NCBI GenBank assembly: GCA_937893155.1
Contig: CALBGU010000222.1
Span: 1-12,707 of the forward strand
Direction of reading: 5' to 3'
DNA from: an uncultured Treponema sp.
GTDB lineage: Bacteria > Spirochaetota > Spirochaetia > Treponematales > Treponemataceae
Length of the DNA stretch: 12,707 bases
Position 1 is the stretch's first letter. Each line of letters starts with the position of its first letter. The notes beneath the pieces were generated by a model. The model saw only the letters and a program-made list of their open reading frames with translations. It did not search any database and was not told the origin of the DNA. This document shows positions 1 to 6,460 of this stretch, piece by piece. The position numbers and the translations under genes are program-made.

Positions 1-100
1 TATATCACTTTTCCCTGTTGCTTTTATACTAGCATACTTTTTAGTAACACCACCCCATACTTATTGTGAAATCACCTTTTTTTTATTCCCTAATATTGTT

Positions 101-166
101 TCAAGTTCGATCAAACATTGCATCAAGTTTGACACAACATTGCATAAACTTTGACAAAACTAATCA
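101..166. repeat. three degenerate 22-bp tandem repeats
   Basis: Units lie at 101-122, 123-144 and 145-166. Units 1 and 2 agree at 18 of 22 positions and units 2 and 3 at 15 of 22. The first two share TCAAGTT at the start and ACATTGCA at the end. A half unit resembling the end of the motif lies just before 101. The units abut with no spacers, so this is iteron-like or operator-like rather than CRISPR. Function is unknown. A role as a regulator binding array for the downstream gene is inference. Confidence 0.65.
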
Positions 167-241
167 TTGATTTTCGTCCTTTCCTTTGCAAATCTCCTCT
201 GTTTTGTAAAATGAAAAAAAAGATACATATTTCCCCCTGAC

Positions 242-268
242 TTGAATGTGTTATTTTTTTAGTATAAC
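242..268 (+). promoter_or_regulatory. candidate promoter of the 47-residue gene
   Basis: TTGAAT at 242-247 and TATAAC at 263-268 resemble sigma-70 -35 and -10 boxes. The spacer is 15 bp, shorter than ideal. The -10 box lies about 30 bp before the start codon, which fits a short leader with the AGGAGG site at 285-290. Confidence 0.35.
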
Positions 269-298
269 GGGCATAAATCATTTTAGGAGGGCAACATT

Positions 299-442
299 AT
301 GCCAAACAAAAAAATCACACCAGCAAACAACGCTGCGAATATGCAGAACGCAAACAAGGGCACACCTGGAACAAACCGCCAGTATGACCAGAACCAAGGC
401 AACCGCGGAAAGCAGTTGAATCCAAACAGAAAAGGCAAATAA
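299..442 (+). CDS. small basic Asn/Gln-rich protein, 47 aa
   Basis: This reading frame begins at an ATG eight bases after a perfect AGGAGG (285-290) and encodes 47 residues before TAA. The product is rich in Asn, Lys, Gln and Gly, with no hydrophobic segment and no cysteine. It therefore looks soluble, probably disordered and positively charged; the second half contains GTNRQYDQNQGNRGKQLNPN. I do not recognise a named family. The composition recalls small acid-soluble spore-type or nucleic-acid-associated small proteins, but that is only an impression and the host seems non-sporulating. The strong ribosome site, the candidate promoter at 242-268 and the terminator-like inverted repeat behind it suggest an independent, well-expressed transcription unit. 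Confidence 0.7.
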   Translation: MPNKKITPANNAANMQNANKGTPGTNRQYDQNQGNRGKQLNPNRKGK

Positions 443-455
443 GCCTTTTTAGAAA

Positions 456-537
456 CTGTCATTTTGAGCGTAATGAAATAAAGCAGATTCTTCAATTGTC
501 TTAGCTTTGATTTTTTAGCTCAAAATGACAGATTTTT
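456..537 (+). repeat. REP-like inverted repeat, possible terminator
   Basis: The arms CTGTCATTTTGAGC (456-469) and GCTCAAAATGACAG (518-531) are perfect 14-bp inverted copies separated by 48 bases and followed by TTTTT (533-537). The left arm continues as GCGTAATGAAATAAAGCAGATTC. This resembles a widely dispersed bacterial repeat of the form GTCATT(C/T)TGAGCG..GAA..ATCT, recalled from general knowledge and not searched here. It may both end transcription of the 47-residue gene and be a mobile REP/MITE-type copy. Confidence 0.6.
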
Positions 538-546
538 GCAGAAAAA

Positions 547-575
547 TTGTCAACTCGCCACAAAAACAATACTCA
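547..575 (+). promoter_or_regulatory. candidate promoter of the viperin operon
   Basis: TTGTCA at 547-552 matches five of six -35 bases. TACTCA at 570-575 follows after 17 bp and is only a partial -10 match. The location, just after the inverted repeat and just before the strong ribosome site at 582-590, is right for an independent promoter of the two-gene unit. Confidence 0.35.
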
Positions 576-595
576 GTTTATAAAGGAGGAATCCA

Positions 596-826
596 ATGAC
601 AAACAAAGACCTAAAACAAGAACTAAAAGCCGTATTCCGCTCGTACCGCAGAATGAACGCCAGCACAGAAAGCCGACTGTCCGCGCTCGGCATAAAAGTC
701 GCACGGCAGCGGAACCACATCGTCTTGAGAATTGGAAACGGACGCCATATCCCGATTGCCTGCACAGGAAGCGACAAGCGTGAAGGCTTGAATATCGCAG
801 TCAAAATAATGAAAGCAATGCTGTAA
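596..826 (+). CDS. 76-aa protein with possible HicA-like fold, viperin partner
   Basis: The ATG at 596 follows a strong AAAGGAGGA (582-590). The product is basic (many Arg and Lys), soluble and 76 residues long. Residues 31-75 follow the layout of HicA mRNA interferases: LG(I/F), an Arg-rich turn, a histidine (H41) at the position of the catalytic HicA histidine, a short strand, GR (49-50) before a hydrophobic strand, and a final helix beginning GLNIAVKIMKA, where HicA has GTL..ILK. The GSHH context of typical HicA is not present, so activity is uncertain and a non-catalytic dsRBD-like role is equally possible. It ends 28 bp before the viperin gene, so co-transcription is likely. No HicB-type partner is adjacent. 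The pairing with viperin suggests a regulator, RNA-binding subunit or toxin-like effector, which is inference. Confidence 0.6.
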   Translation: MTNKDLKQELKAVFRSYRRMNASTESRLSALGIKVARQRNHIVLRIGNGRHIPIACTGSDKREGLNIAVKIMKAML

Positions 827-854
827 AACCTGCAATTTCGCAAAGGGGGATTTT

Positions 855-1676
855 ATGAGCACAAAAGGAAAAACACTGAACTGGCATTTCACCACCGCGT
901 GCAATTTCGACTGCCGCTATTGCTTTATCGCGCCGTGCCGCTCGCTCGGTCTTGCAGAATACAAAACCGCACTTGAGAAAATCGCACCGCACTTTTCGCG
1001 CGTGAACTTCGTGGGCGGAGAACCGACCGTGTCGCCGCACCTTTTGCCGCTTATGCGCCTTGCCCGCTCGCTTTCGCTTGATTGCACCATCGTAACGAAC
1101 GGCTACAACGTAATCCGCGACAAAGCCCTTTTTACCGAAATCGCCTCCCTGTGCTCCTGTATCGGCATCAGCGTTGATTCACTCAACGACGAAACAAACG
1201 CCAAAATCGGACGCGCGCACAATGGCGAAATCATCTCGAGAAGCGAATACGTCGATTTATGCAAAGCAATCAAAAACAGCGGAACACGGCTCAAGATAAA
1301 TACCGTCGTAAGCTCACTCAACAAAGATGAAGATTTTTCAGCCTTTTACCGCGAAATAAATCCCGACCGCATAAAACTTTTCCAAGTCTTAAAGCCAGAA
1401 CGCTGCCTAAAGCACTGCTATGATAATTTTTTGATTAATCAAGCGGAGTTCGCCTCATTTGTCGCACGACACGGAGAGTTTTCAAGCAAAATCGTTGCCG
1501 AAAACAACGACGCAATGACCAGCGCATATTATATGCTTGACGCAGAATGTTGCTTCATCGACGAAAAACGCGGAGGAAAAAGCCCGTCGATTGCCAGAAG
1601 CGACGTTTCTGCAGAATACGCGCTCACCTTTGCCGATGTTGACGCGGAAAAATACAATTTTCGATATATCGCGTGA
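855..1676 (+). CDS. prokaryotic viperin (radical SAM ddh-nucleotide synthase)
   Basis: This 273-residue radical SAM enzyme has the viperin signature. NWHFT (9-13) leads into the cluster motif with C16, C20 and C23, which bind the [4Fe-4S] cluster that cleaves SAM. GGEP is at 54-57, TNG at 81-83, DS at 108-109 and NAKIGR at 115-120. KINTVV (147-152), NPDRIKLFQVL (169-179) and AENN..M..AY..LD (215-229) all have close equivalents in human viperin. Known family members convert CTP, UTP or GTP to 3'-deoxy-3',4'-didehydro nucleotides that stop viral RNA synthesis. Prokaryotic members protect against phage. The protein lacks the membrane-binding N-terminal helix of animal viperin, as expected, and should be cytoplasmic. 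The substrate base cannot be read from sequence. No nucleotide kinase, seen beside some pVips, is present here. The AAAGGGGGA ribosome site at 842-850 supports the start. Confidence 0.9.
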   Translation: MSTKGKTLNWHFTTACNFDCRYCFIAPCRSLGLAEYKTALEKIAPHFSRVNFVGGEPTVSPHLLPLMRLARSLSLDCTIVTNGYNVIRDKALFTEIASLCSCIGISVDSLNDETNAKIGRAHNGEIISRSEYVDLCKAIKNSGTRLKINTVVSSLNKDEDFSAFYREINPDRIKLFQVLKPERCLKHCYDNFLINQAEFASFVARHGEFSSKIVAENNDAMTSAYYMLDAECCFIDEKRGGKSPSIARSDVSAEYALTFADVDAEKYNFRYIA

Positions 1677-1762
1677 TTGCGTATTCGGCGGGCGGTGATT
1701 AAAAAAGAAACTCGTGCCGAAAAAAATATATCTCCCCATTTTGACAGTAAAAAGGATAAAAA

Positions 1763-4327
1763 ATGAAACAGACATCGATGAAGCTGTATTTTGAAGGCGC
1801 GGCAGGCAGCGTAACTGGTTCCTGCTCTCGTTTGGAATACTCGTGCGGAGAAGAAAAAGCGCAGATTCTCGTGGATTGCGGGCTTTTGCAGGAAGCGGAA
1901 GAAGGCGCAATCACTGTGCCTGACTGGAGTTTTGAGCCGTCTCAAATACACGCCGTTCTGCTCACGCACGCGCACATCGACCACTGCGGCGCATTGCCCT
2001 TGCTTTATAATCGGGGATTTTCGGGCAAAGTCTACGCGACAGACGCAACGATTGAACTTGCAACGATTATGCTTGCCGACATCGCAAAAACAACGCAGTT
2101 TTTTGAAAAAGACGATATCGACAAAATCCGCTGGGAGAGCGTGGACAGCATAGAAGAGGGACGAATCCAAGGGCGGTATTTTGGGATTTTTCCGAATATC
2201 CGCGCGTGCTTTATGCGCTCGTCGCATATTTTGGGCGCGACCGGCATTTATGTGCAGTGGTTCAAGAACGTTGCCGAAGAGGGCGACGAAATCGACAAAA
2301 ATGACATCAACAACTTCAAGACGATTTTCTTTTCGGGAGATGTCGGACGCAATTTTGACGGCATAAACGACGAATCTACGTTTTTAAAGCCGAATTTCTA
2401 TCCATTTACCACCGCCGCAAAAGAATTTTTTGTGCTGGAATCCACCTATGGAAACCGACTCCATACCGAAAACACCGATTACCGCGCAAAAATCGCATTT
2501 TTGGAACAGACGCTGAAAAAGGCACTCGCTGGCAACGGTTACGCCGTCATTCCTGCATTTGCGCTCGACCGAACGCAGACCGTCCTTGCCGACGTGTACG
2601 ATGTGCTGCAATCGAAAAAGATAATCGAAGAAAAGGCGATTGACAGAAACGCAATCAACGAGGAAATCAAGAAAATCAAAAACGATTCGTCGATTGACAA
2701 AAAAGAGCGAAAAGCAAAAACCGCGGAATTGCAGGCAATGCTGAGCAACAAAAAGACGATTAAGGTTCATTCCGTGTCGCCGCTCGGAAACTTGATAAAC
2801 AAAGTCTATGCGAAAAATCTCGGAACTGAATCCAAAGTGATGGACGCAAAGGGGAAAATCCGCTTCCGCTATCTCAACAAAACGCCGTTCATTCCGCCAG
2901 AATACCAAAACGAGCAGAACCAGAACGCTGCCGACACCGTTTCCGATGAAGCCGTGCAGAAACGCGCTTCGTGCCTCATTTCGCTCAAATCAGACAAAGA
3001 GAGCGCGAACGATTTTTGTTTTCAAAGCGATGTGATGTTTGAACAAAAAAAGGTCGGCGCAATGACGAAAAGCCTGCCCAAAAGTGCGGGGACATTTGCG
3101 CTGCCGCAGTCCATCATCGTGGGCGCAAGCGGAATGTGCGACCGCGGTTTTATCAAGGACGCTGTTGAAAAGGCACTCGCCGACGAAAACGCCACGATTA
3201 TCCTTACGGGCTACACCCCAAAAGGCAGCGCGGGCGAGGTGATAAAGCGGTTTGCGAACGGCGCGCAAAAAGCGGGATTCACGAAGCAGGAGCTGTTCAA
3301 CAAAAAAGTGCCGTCGATGAAAATTCGGCTGTTTGAAATCAAAGCCAACATCGTAGATATGTCGGATTTCTACAGCGCACACGCCGACCAAGCAGAACTG
3401 CTGACCTATCTTTTCGACAATCCCGAAAAGCCGCGGACGACTCCCGTACAGGTATTTTTGAACCACGGTTCTGTTGCGGGCGGTCTTGCCCTTGCCGAAA
3501 AAATCGACGCATTCAACGCGCGGCTCGGCGAAAACACACCGAAAGCGGTGGTAACCTCTCCGTTTTGCAATGCGTTCGACCTCACGGGCGAGCGTGCAGA
3601 ATTGCTCGTAAGCGCGGAGAACATCGCCGAGCACGAAAAACTGGTTGCAGAATCCCGAAACGTGTTGAATCAGCCTGCCGAAACAGTTTTTGCTGAAGAG
3701 CCGATTGAAGAAATGCCGCCAAGCAGCACGGCGGAAACGGACGAAATGGACAAACTCATTCGGGAAAAGATTTTTCACGGAAAGGATTTTTTGCTTGCAG
3801 GTTTTGATATTTTGCCTTTGGCGTTGGAGCGAATTCGGGAAATCGCACGCAGAATCGACATAAGCGAGGAAGAAAATCAAAAGAAAATTCACAAGGCGAT
3901 TTTTGCCCTCCGCTCTGAATGGCAAAAAGAAACAAAACTCAATCCTATGCTTTTTTCGTCGCCCAAAACGGTATCGTTGAAAAAAAAACTCGCTTCGACA
4001 ACGCTTTTTACGGCAGAAAATCTCACCGTCGCGCTTGGCGATTGCGATATTTCCGCCGTTGCGCCAGAGATTCTGCGGCTCGATGAAATATACCAAAAGC
4101 GTGCTGCTGACGAACTTTATTGTAAAATGCCGTACACGCTCAGCATTCCCAAAAAAATCGATTCGTTCTGTCGCAATTTGCTTTCGTCGCTCATACAGAC
4201 CGAGCGGGAATTGATTGTCCGTGAGTTTGTGAACCAGCGGCTGAGCGGCTTTAATCCATTTCCCGCCCCGCTTTCGAGCGAAGAAAAAATCAGCGAAGAT
4301 ATGAAATTTGTTGACGAAATTCTGTAG
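1763..4327 (+). CDS. MBL-fold beta-CASP ribonuclease-like protein, extended
   Basis: The first part is a metallo-beta-lactamase fold with zinc motif HAHIDH (69-74), ligands H155 in SSHILGA and D193 in SGDVG, then ESTYGNR (226-232). The beta-CASP part carries PAFALDRTQ (264-272), ASGMCDRG (455-462), TGY.PKGSAG (482-491), YSAHADQ (537-543) and LNHGS (566-570), so the motif set of RNA-processing exo/endonucleases related to CPSF73/YSH1-like bacterial proteins is intact. Family members are usually 450-550 residues. This one has 854, with a charged helical insert at about 281-335, another at about 360-450, and a C-terminal region from about 620 that I cannot assign. Start: ATG 1763 follows AAAGGA (1751-1756). 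Met6 (1778) fits the usual family N-terminus but lacks its own ribosome site. It lies 86 bp after the viperin gene on the same strand, so read-through is possible. A housekeeping RNA-metabolism role is equally plausible. Confidence 0.85.
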   Translation: MKQTSMKLYFEGAAGSVTGSCSRLEYSCGEEKAQILVDCGLLQEAEEGAITVPDWSFEPSQIHAVLLTHAHIDHCGALPLLYNRGFSGKVYATDATIELATIMLADIAKTTQFFEKDDIDKIRWESVDSIEEGRIQGRYFGIFPNIRACFMRSSHILGATGIYVQWFKNVAEEGDEIDKNDINNFKTIFFSGDVGRNFDGINDESTFLKPNFYPFTTAAKEFFVLESTYGNRLHTENTDYRAKIAFLEQTLKKALAGNGYAVIPAFALDRTQTVLADVYDVLQSKKIIEEKAIDRNAINEEIKKIKNDSSIDKKERKAKTAELQAMLSNKKTIKVHSVSPLGNLINKVYAKNLGTESKVMDAKGKIRFRYLNKTPFIPPEYQNEQNQNAADTVSDEAVQKRASCLISLKSDKESANDFCFQSDVMFEQKKVGAMTKSLPKSAGTFALPQSIIVGASGMCDRGFIKDAVEKALADENATIILTGYTPKGSAGEVIKRFANGAQKAGFTKQELFNKKVPSMKIRLFEIKANIVDMSDFYSAHADQAELLTYLFDNPEKPRTTPVQVFLNHGSVAGGLALAEKIDAFNARLGENTPKAVVTSPFCNAFDLTGERAELLVSAENIAEHEKLVAESRNVLNQPAETVFAEEPIEEMPPSSTAETDEMDKLIREKIFHGKDFLLAGFDILPLALERIREIARRIDISEEENQKKIHKAIFALRSEWQKETKLNPMLFSSPKTVSLKKKLASTTLFTAENLTVALGDCDISAVAPEILRLDEIYQKRAADELYCKMPYTLSIPKKIDSFCRNLLSSLIQTERELIVREFVNQRLSGFNPFPAPLSSEEKISEDMKFVDEIL

Positions 4328-4346
4328 CGCATAAAAACGCATAGAG

Positions 4347-4374
4347 TGTCGTACTTGATACGGCAATTTTTTTT
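4347..4374 (+). terminator. intrinsic terminator after the beta-CASP gene
   Basis: TGTCGTA (4347-4353) pairs with TACGGCA (4359-4365) across a CTTGA loop, with one G-T wobble, and is followed by ATTTTTTTT. Stem, loop and T run are all typical. It lies 20 bp beyond the stop codon. Confidence 0.75.
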
Positions 4375-4495
4375 CAGTCAGTTTGGTGCGCAAAAGGCGA
4401 AATCAAAAAATCCACACATTTCCCCGTTCCGTTGGAATTCAAAAATATTTTTCTCTCCCACGCCGTTATGATTTTATGATATGATAGCTTTTATT

Positions 4496-5032
4496 ATGGA
4501 GAAAAAGCTCTTTATTGTTACCTCTATCGTCTTGTCGCTCACAGTTATCTTCAGCACGCTCTGCCTTTTCGGTTTCACGAAAGTTGCGCTGCCGTTTGCC
4601 ATAACGTTTGGAACAACCGCATATCACTTTATAATGCGGCTCGTCGTGGGATTGTGTGTCTGCAAACAGCTCAAGCTCGACTGCTCGCAAAAGCGATTTC
4701 GCGTATCAGCGGCAGAGCAAAGGCTGTATAAACTCATCAGAGTAAATCAATGGAAAGACAAGCTGCCCATTTATCATCCAGACAACTTCGACATCTCAAA
4801 GCGCAAGCCCTCTGATATTCTCAGTGCTGGTTTGTACGCCGAAACAGGACACACGATAATGGCTCTTTTGAGTTTTCCGCCGATGCTGCTCGCCGTGCCG
4901 TTCGGGGCAATCGAAGTGTTTGCACTCACGTCGATTCTCGGCTGCATTCTGGATTTGCTCTTTGTGATAATCCAGCGATACAACCGCCCCCGTCTGCTGC
5001 GCGCTCTCCGCCAATCCAAGCGCACTCTGTAG
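4496..5032 (+). CDS. CrtO-family membrane acyltransferase homologue
   Basis: Counted from ATG 4496 the product has 178 residues. Two hydrophobic segments lie at about 5-27 and 31-55, and two more at about 120-158. It carries the hallmarks of the glycosyl-4,4'-diaponeurosporenoate acyltransferase (CrtO) family: W86 followed by KDKLP, an E..H pair (E116, H119) just before the third membrane segment, and QRYNRPR (160-166) near the C-terminus. In staphylococci CrtO attaches a fatty acyl chain to a glycosylated carotenoid. No carotenoid gene is visible here, so the acceptor is probably another glycolipid or isoprenoid, which is inference. An in-frame ATG at 4481 would add five residues. Neither start has a clear ribosome site, and TATGAT motifs at 4475-4485 look like a -10 box, favouring 4496. 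The C-terminal RQSKRTL codons recur at 9509-9533. Confidence 0.75.
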   Translation: MEKKLFIVTSIVLSLTVIFSTLCLFGFTKVALPFAITFGTTAYHFIMRLVVGLCVCKQLKLDCSQKRFRVSAAEQRLYKLIRVNQWKDKLPIYHPDNFDISKRKPSDILSAGLYAETGHTIMALLSFPPMLLAVPFGAIEVFALTSILGCILDLLFVIIQRYNRPRLLRALRQSKRTL

Positions 5033-5036
5033 GGGA

Positions 5037-5064
5037 TTACAGCTCGGCGAAGTTGTGGTATACT
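5037..5064 (+). promoter_or_regulatory. promoter of the toxin-antitoxin operon
   Basis: TTACAG (5037-5042) and TATACT (5059-5064) are separated by 16 bp and resemble sigma-70 boxes. The -10 box lies 32 bp before the antitoxin start codon. It begins just after the stop codon of the acyltransferase gene, so the module has its own promoter. Confidence 0.55.
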
Positions 5065-5096
5065 AAAAGCAATCATATTCCACAGGAGGCAAAAAA

Positions 5097-5354
5097 ATGT
5101 CAGCAGCAGAAATGAAACATCTTGAGAATGAACTTGCCCTGCTTTCGTATGCGGAGCGGCTAGCAATCGTTGAATATTTAGTCCAATCATTGCAACAGGC
5201 GTACGATGAGGAAAAGGAAGCGGTGGCACTGGGATTTTCTGGCGGTGCACAAGAGAAACGTAACGTTGATGAAGCGATTGCACAAGAAGAGCGCGGCGAA
5301 GTGTTCTGCTACAATTCTGTTGACGAACTGTTCGAGGACACCAAAAATGCGTGA
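5097..5354 (+). CDS. type II antitoxin, addiction module component family
   Basis: This acidic 85-residue protein begins with an amphipathic helix, NELALLSYAERLAIVEYLVQSL (11-32 in two runs), the pattern of the 'putative addiction module component' antitoxins (L..LS..ER..I.E.L..SL). Its C-terminal half is highly charged and ends in a second short acidic helix, as expected for a toxin-wrapping tail. The start at 5097 is fixed by AGGAGG at 5084-5089. The stop overlaps the toxin start by eight bases, a typical coupled arrangement. The antitoxin would neutralise the downstream YafQ-like nuclease and probably represses the operon together with it. That autoregulation is family knowledge, not visible here. 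No ribbon-helix-helix motif of the usual DinJ partner of YafQ is seen. Confidence 0.8.
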   Translation: MSAAEMKHLENELALLSYAERLAIVEYLVQSLQQAYDEEKEAVALGFSGGAQEKRNVDEAIAQEERGEVFCYNSVDELFEDTKNA

Positions 5355-5640
5355 GTTAAGAACGAGTAGCGCATTTCGCACCGACCTAAAGAAATTAAAT
5401 GCAAAAGAGTCTAATGAAACAAAGGCTGTCATTACAAAGTTGCAAGAAGATGAAGTGCTTGAAGCAAAATACCGCGACCACGACCTGCACGGAAACTATA
5501 CAGGCTTTCGAGAATGCCACATTCGCCCTGATTTGCTCTTAGTCTACAAAAAGGGCAACGAAGGCGAATTGCTCATTCTGACGCTGTATCGCGTGAGTTC
5601 GCACACAAACATCTTTGACATAAGCAAAAGGCAAAAATAA
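5347..5640 (+). CDS. YafQ/RelE-type mRNA interferase toxin
   Basis: This 97-residue toxin matches the E. coli YafQ layout. The block DHDLHGNYTGFRECHIRPD and the terminal RVSSHTNIF align with YafQ residues that form the active site: H45, H58, D62 and H86 correspond to YafQ H50, H63, D67 and H87, and F90 to F91. Every catalytic position is kept, so the toxin should be active. It would cleave mRNA on translating ribosomes and stall growth when the antitoxin is degraded. The ATG at 5347 overlaps the antitoxin gene by eight bases and has no separate ribosome site, so expression depends on translational coupling. Longer in-frame upstream reading from 5206 is just overlap with the antitoxin gene. 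Confidence 0.9.
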   Translation: MRELRTSSAFRTDLKKLNAKESNETKAVITKLQEDEVLEAKYRDHDLHGNYTGFRECHIRPDLLLVYKKGNEGELLILTLYRVSSHTNIFDISKRQK

Positions 5641-5649
5641 CTCTTTTCC

Positions 5650-5678
5650 TTGCAAAAGCATTTTCGTTGCGCTATACT
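5650..5678 (+). promoter_or_regulatory. promoter of the first DUF4469 gene
   Basis: TTGCAA (5650-5655) and TATACT (5673-5678) are 17 bp apart, close to consensus in sequence and spacing. The -10 box lies 29 bp before the ATG at 5708, which is preceded by TGGAGGG (5696-5702). Confidence 0.65.
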
Positions 5679-5707
5679 TTGGAACATCTCAATTTTGGAG
5701 GGTTTAT

Positions 5708-6445
5708 ATGAAAATTGATGATAAGCTCTGGAAGTGGACGGCAAACACCATTTTGAACCGCCTGACCGAAGACCCCGATGATTGTTATGCCGAGGTCAAA
5801 ATCCGCAATGTCTACACCCTGCGCGACCTCTCCAAGCTCGTCGCAGCAAAGAACGCAGGTATGCACCCCGACACCGTTTATTCTATCGCTCAGCAGCTCG
5901 ATGAAGCAAAAGTCGAGGCGATTCTTGACGGCAACAGCGTTACTGACAGCATTATCAAGATTTCGCCGCGTATCACAGGCTCGTTCAAGAACAGCAAAGC
6001 CGCATTCGACCCAGCAGTGAACAAACGCACGGTTGACATCACGATTAGCGCGGACTTCAAAGCACAGCTTGAGAAAGTCAAGGTCGAAATGGAGGGGCTT
6101 CGTGCGCAGGGAGCAGAAATCGCTTCTATCGACGATATGGAAAGCGACAAGACCGACGGCACAATCACTATCGGCGGTTTCGTGATTATTGCAGGCGATA
6201 AGCTCAAGGTGGACGAAGAGGACGCAGAACAGGGCGTGTTCTTTATCGCAGAGGACGGCACGGCGCACAAGTCGGCAAAACTCAAGGTCAACAAGCCCAG
6301 CCAGCTCATCGCCAAAGTCCCGACAGACCTTGCCGAAGGCTCTTGCCGCCTCGTTATCCGCACGAAATACACGGGCAATCAAAAGCCGCTTGCAACGATG
6401 AGAGAAATCGAGTTCGCGAAAATGTGTACTGCGGTAAAAGAATAG
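5708..6445 (+). CDS. HU-like DNA-binding / DUF4469 protein, copy 1
   Basis: The 245-residue protein has the two-part layout of HU-like DNA-binding-domain proteins followed by DUF4469. The N-terminal part (about 1-125) carries LTEDPDDCYAEV, a helical stretch, then IL.G..V.DSIIKISPRITGSF. The C-terminal part (about 145-240) has the DUF4469 beta-sandwich features ITIGGFVIIAGDKLKV, EQGVFFI, NKPSQLIAKVP and CRLVIRTKY. It has no signal peptide or membrane segment. Family members are common in Bacteroidetes and Treponema, often several per genome. DNA binding is predicted by fold and the biological role is unknown. It has its own promoter and is followed by an array of 23-bp hairpin repeats and a terminator. 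A paralog with the same arrangement sits on the minus strand at 10591-11301. Confidence 0.8.
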   Translation: MKIDDKLWKWTANTILNRLTEDPDDCYAEVKIRNVYTLRDLSKLVAAKNAGMHPDTVYSIAQQLDEAKVEAILDGNSVTDSIIKISPRITGSFKNSKAAFDPAVNKRTVDITISADFKAQLEKVKVEMEGLRAQGAEIASIDDMESDKTDGTITIGGFVIIAGDKLKVDEEDAEQGVFFIAEDGTAHKSAKLKVNKPSQLIAKVPTDLAEGSCRLVIRTKYTGNQKPLATMREIEFAKMCTAVKE

Positions 6446-6460
6446 TGCAATATAGTGCTA

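Larger units (their letters stand above)
1..298. other. AT-rich leader region without a gene
   Basis: No open frame with a credible ribosome site is seen on either strand in these 298 bases. The stretch is strongly AT-rich with several T and A tracts. It holds the tandem 22-bp repeats at 101-166 and the candidate promoter at 242-268. It most likely serves as the control region of the small gene starting at 299. Confidence 0.6.

Noticed and set aside
151..156. Perfect TTGACA inside the third 22-bp repeat as a promoter
   Set aside because: No -10-like sequence at 16-18 bp spacing; it is explained by the repeat itself.
1741..1746. Perfect TTGACA as a promoter -35 box for the beta-CASP gene
   Set aside because: A matching -10 box would fall inside the gene, and none is seen there.
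2990..4393. 467-residue open frame on the minus strand opposite the beta-CASP gene
   Set aside because: Its translation is Arg/Phe/His-rich without domain logic, has no ribosome site, and mirrors a well-supported gene with intact motifs.
5672..6382. 236-residue minus-strand frame opposite the first DUF4469 gene
   Set aside because: No ribosome site or recognisable domain; the plus-strand gene has promoter, ribosome site and terminator.
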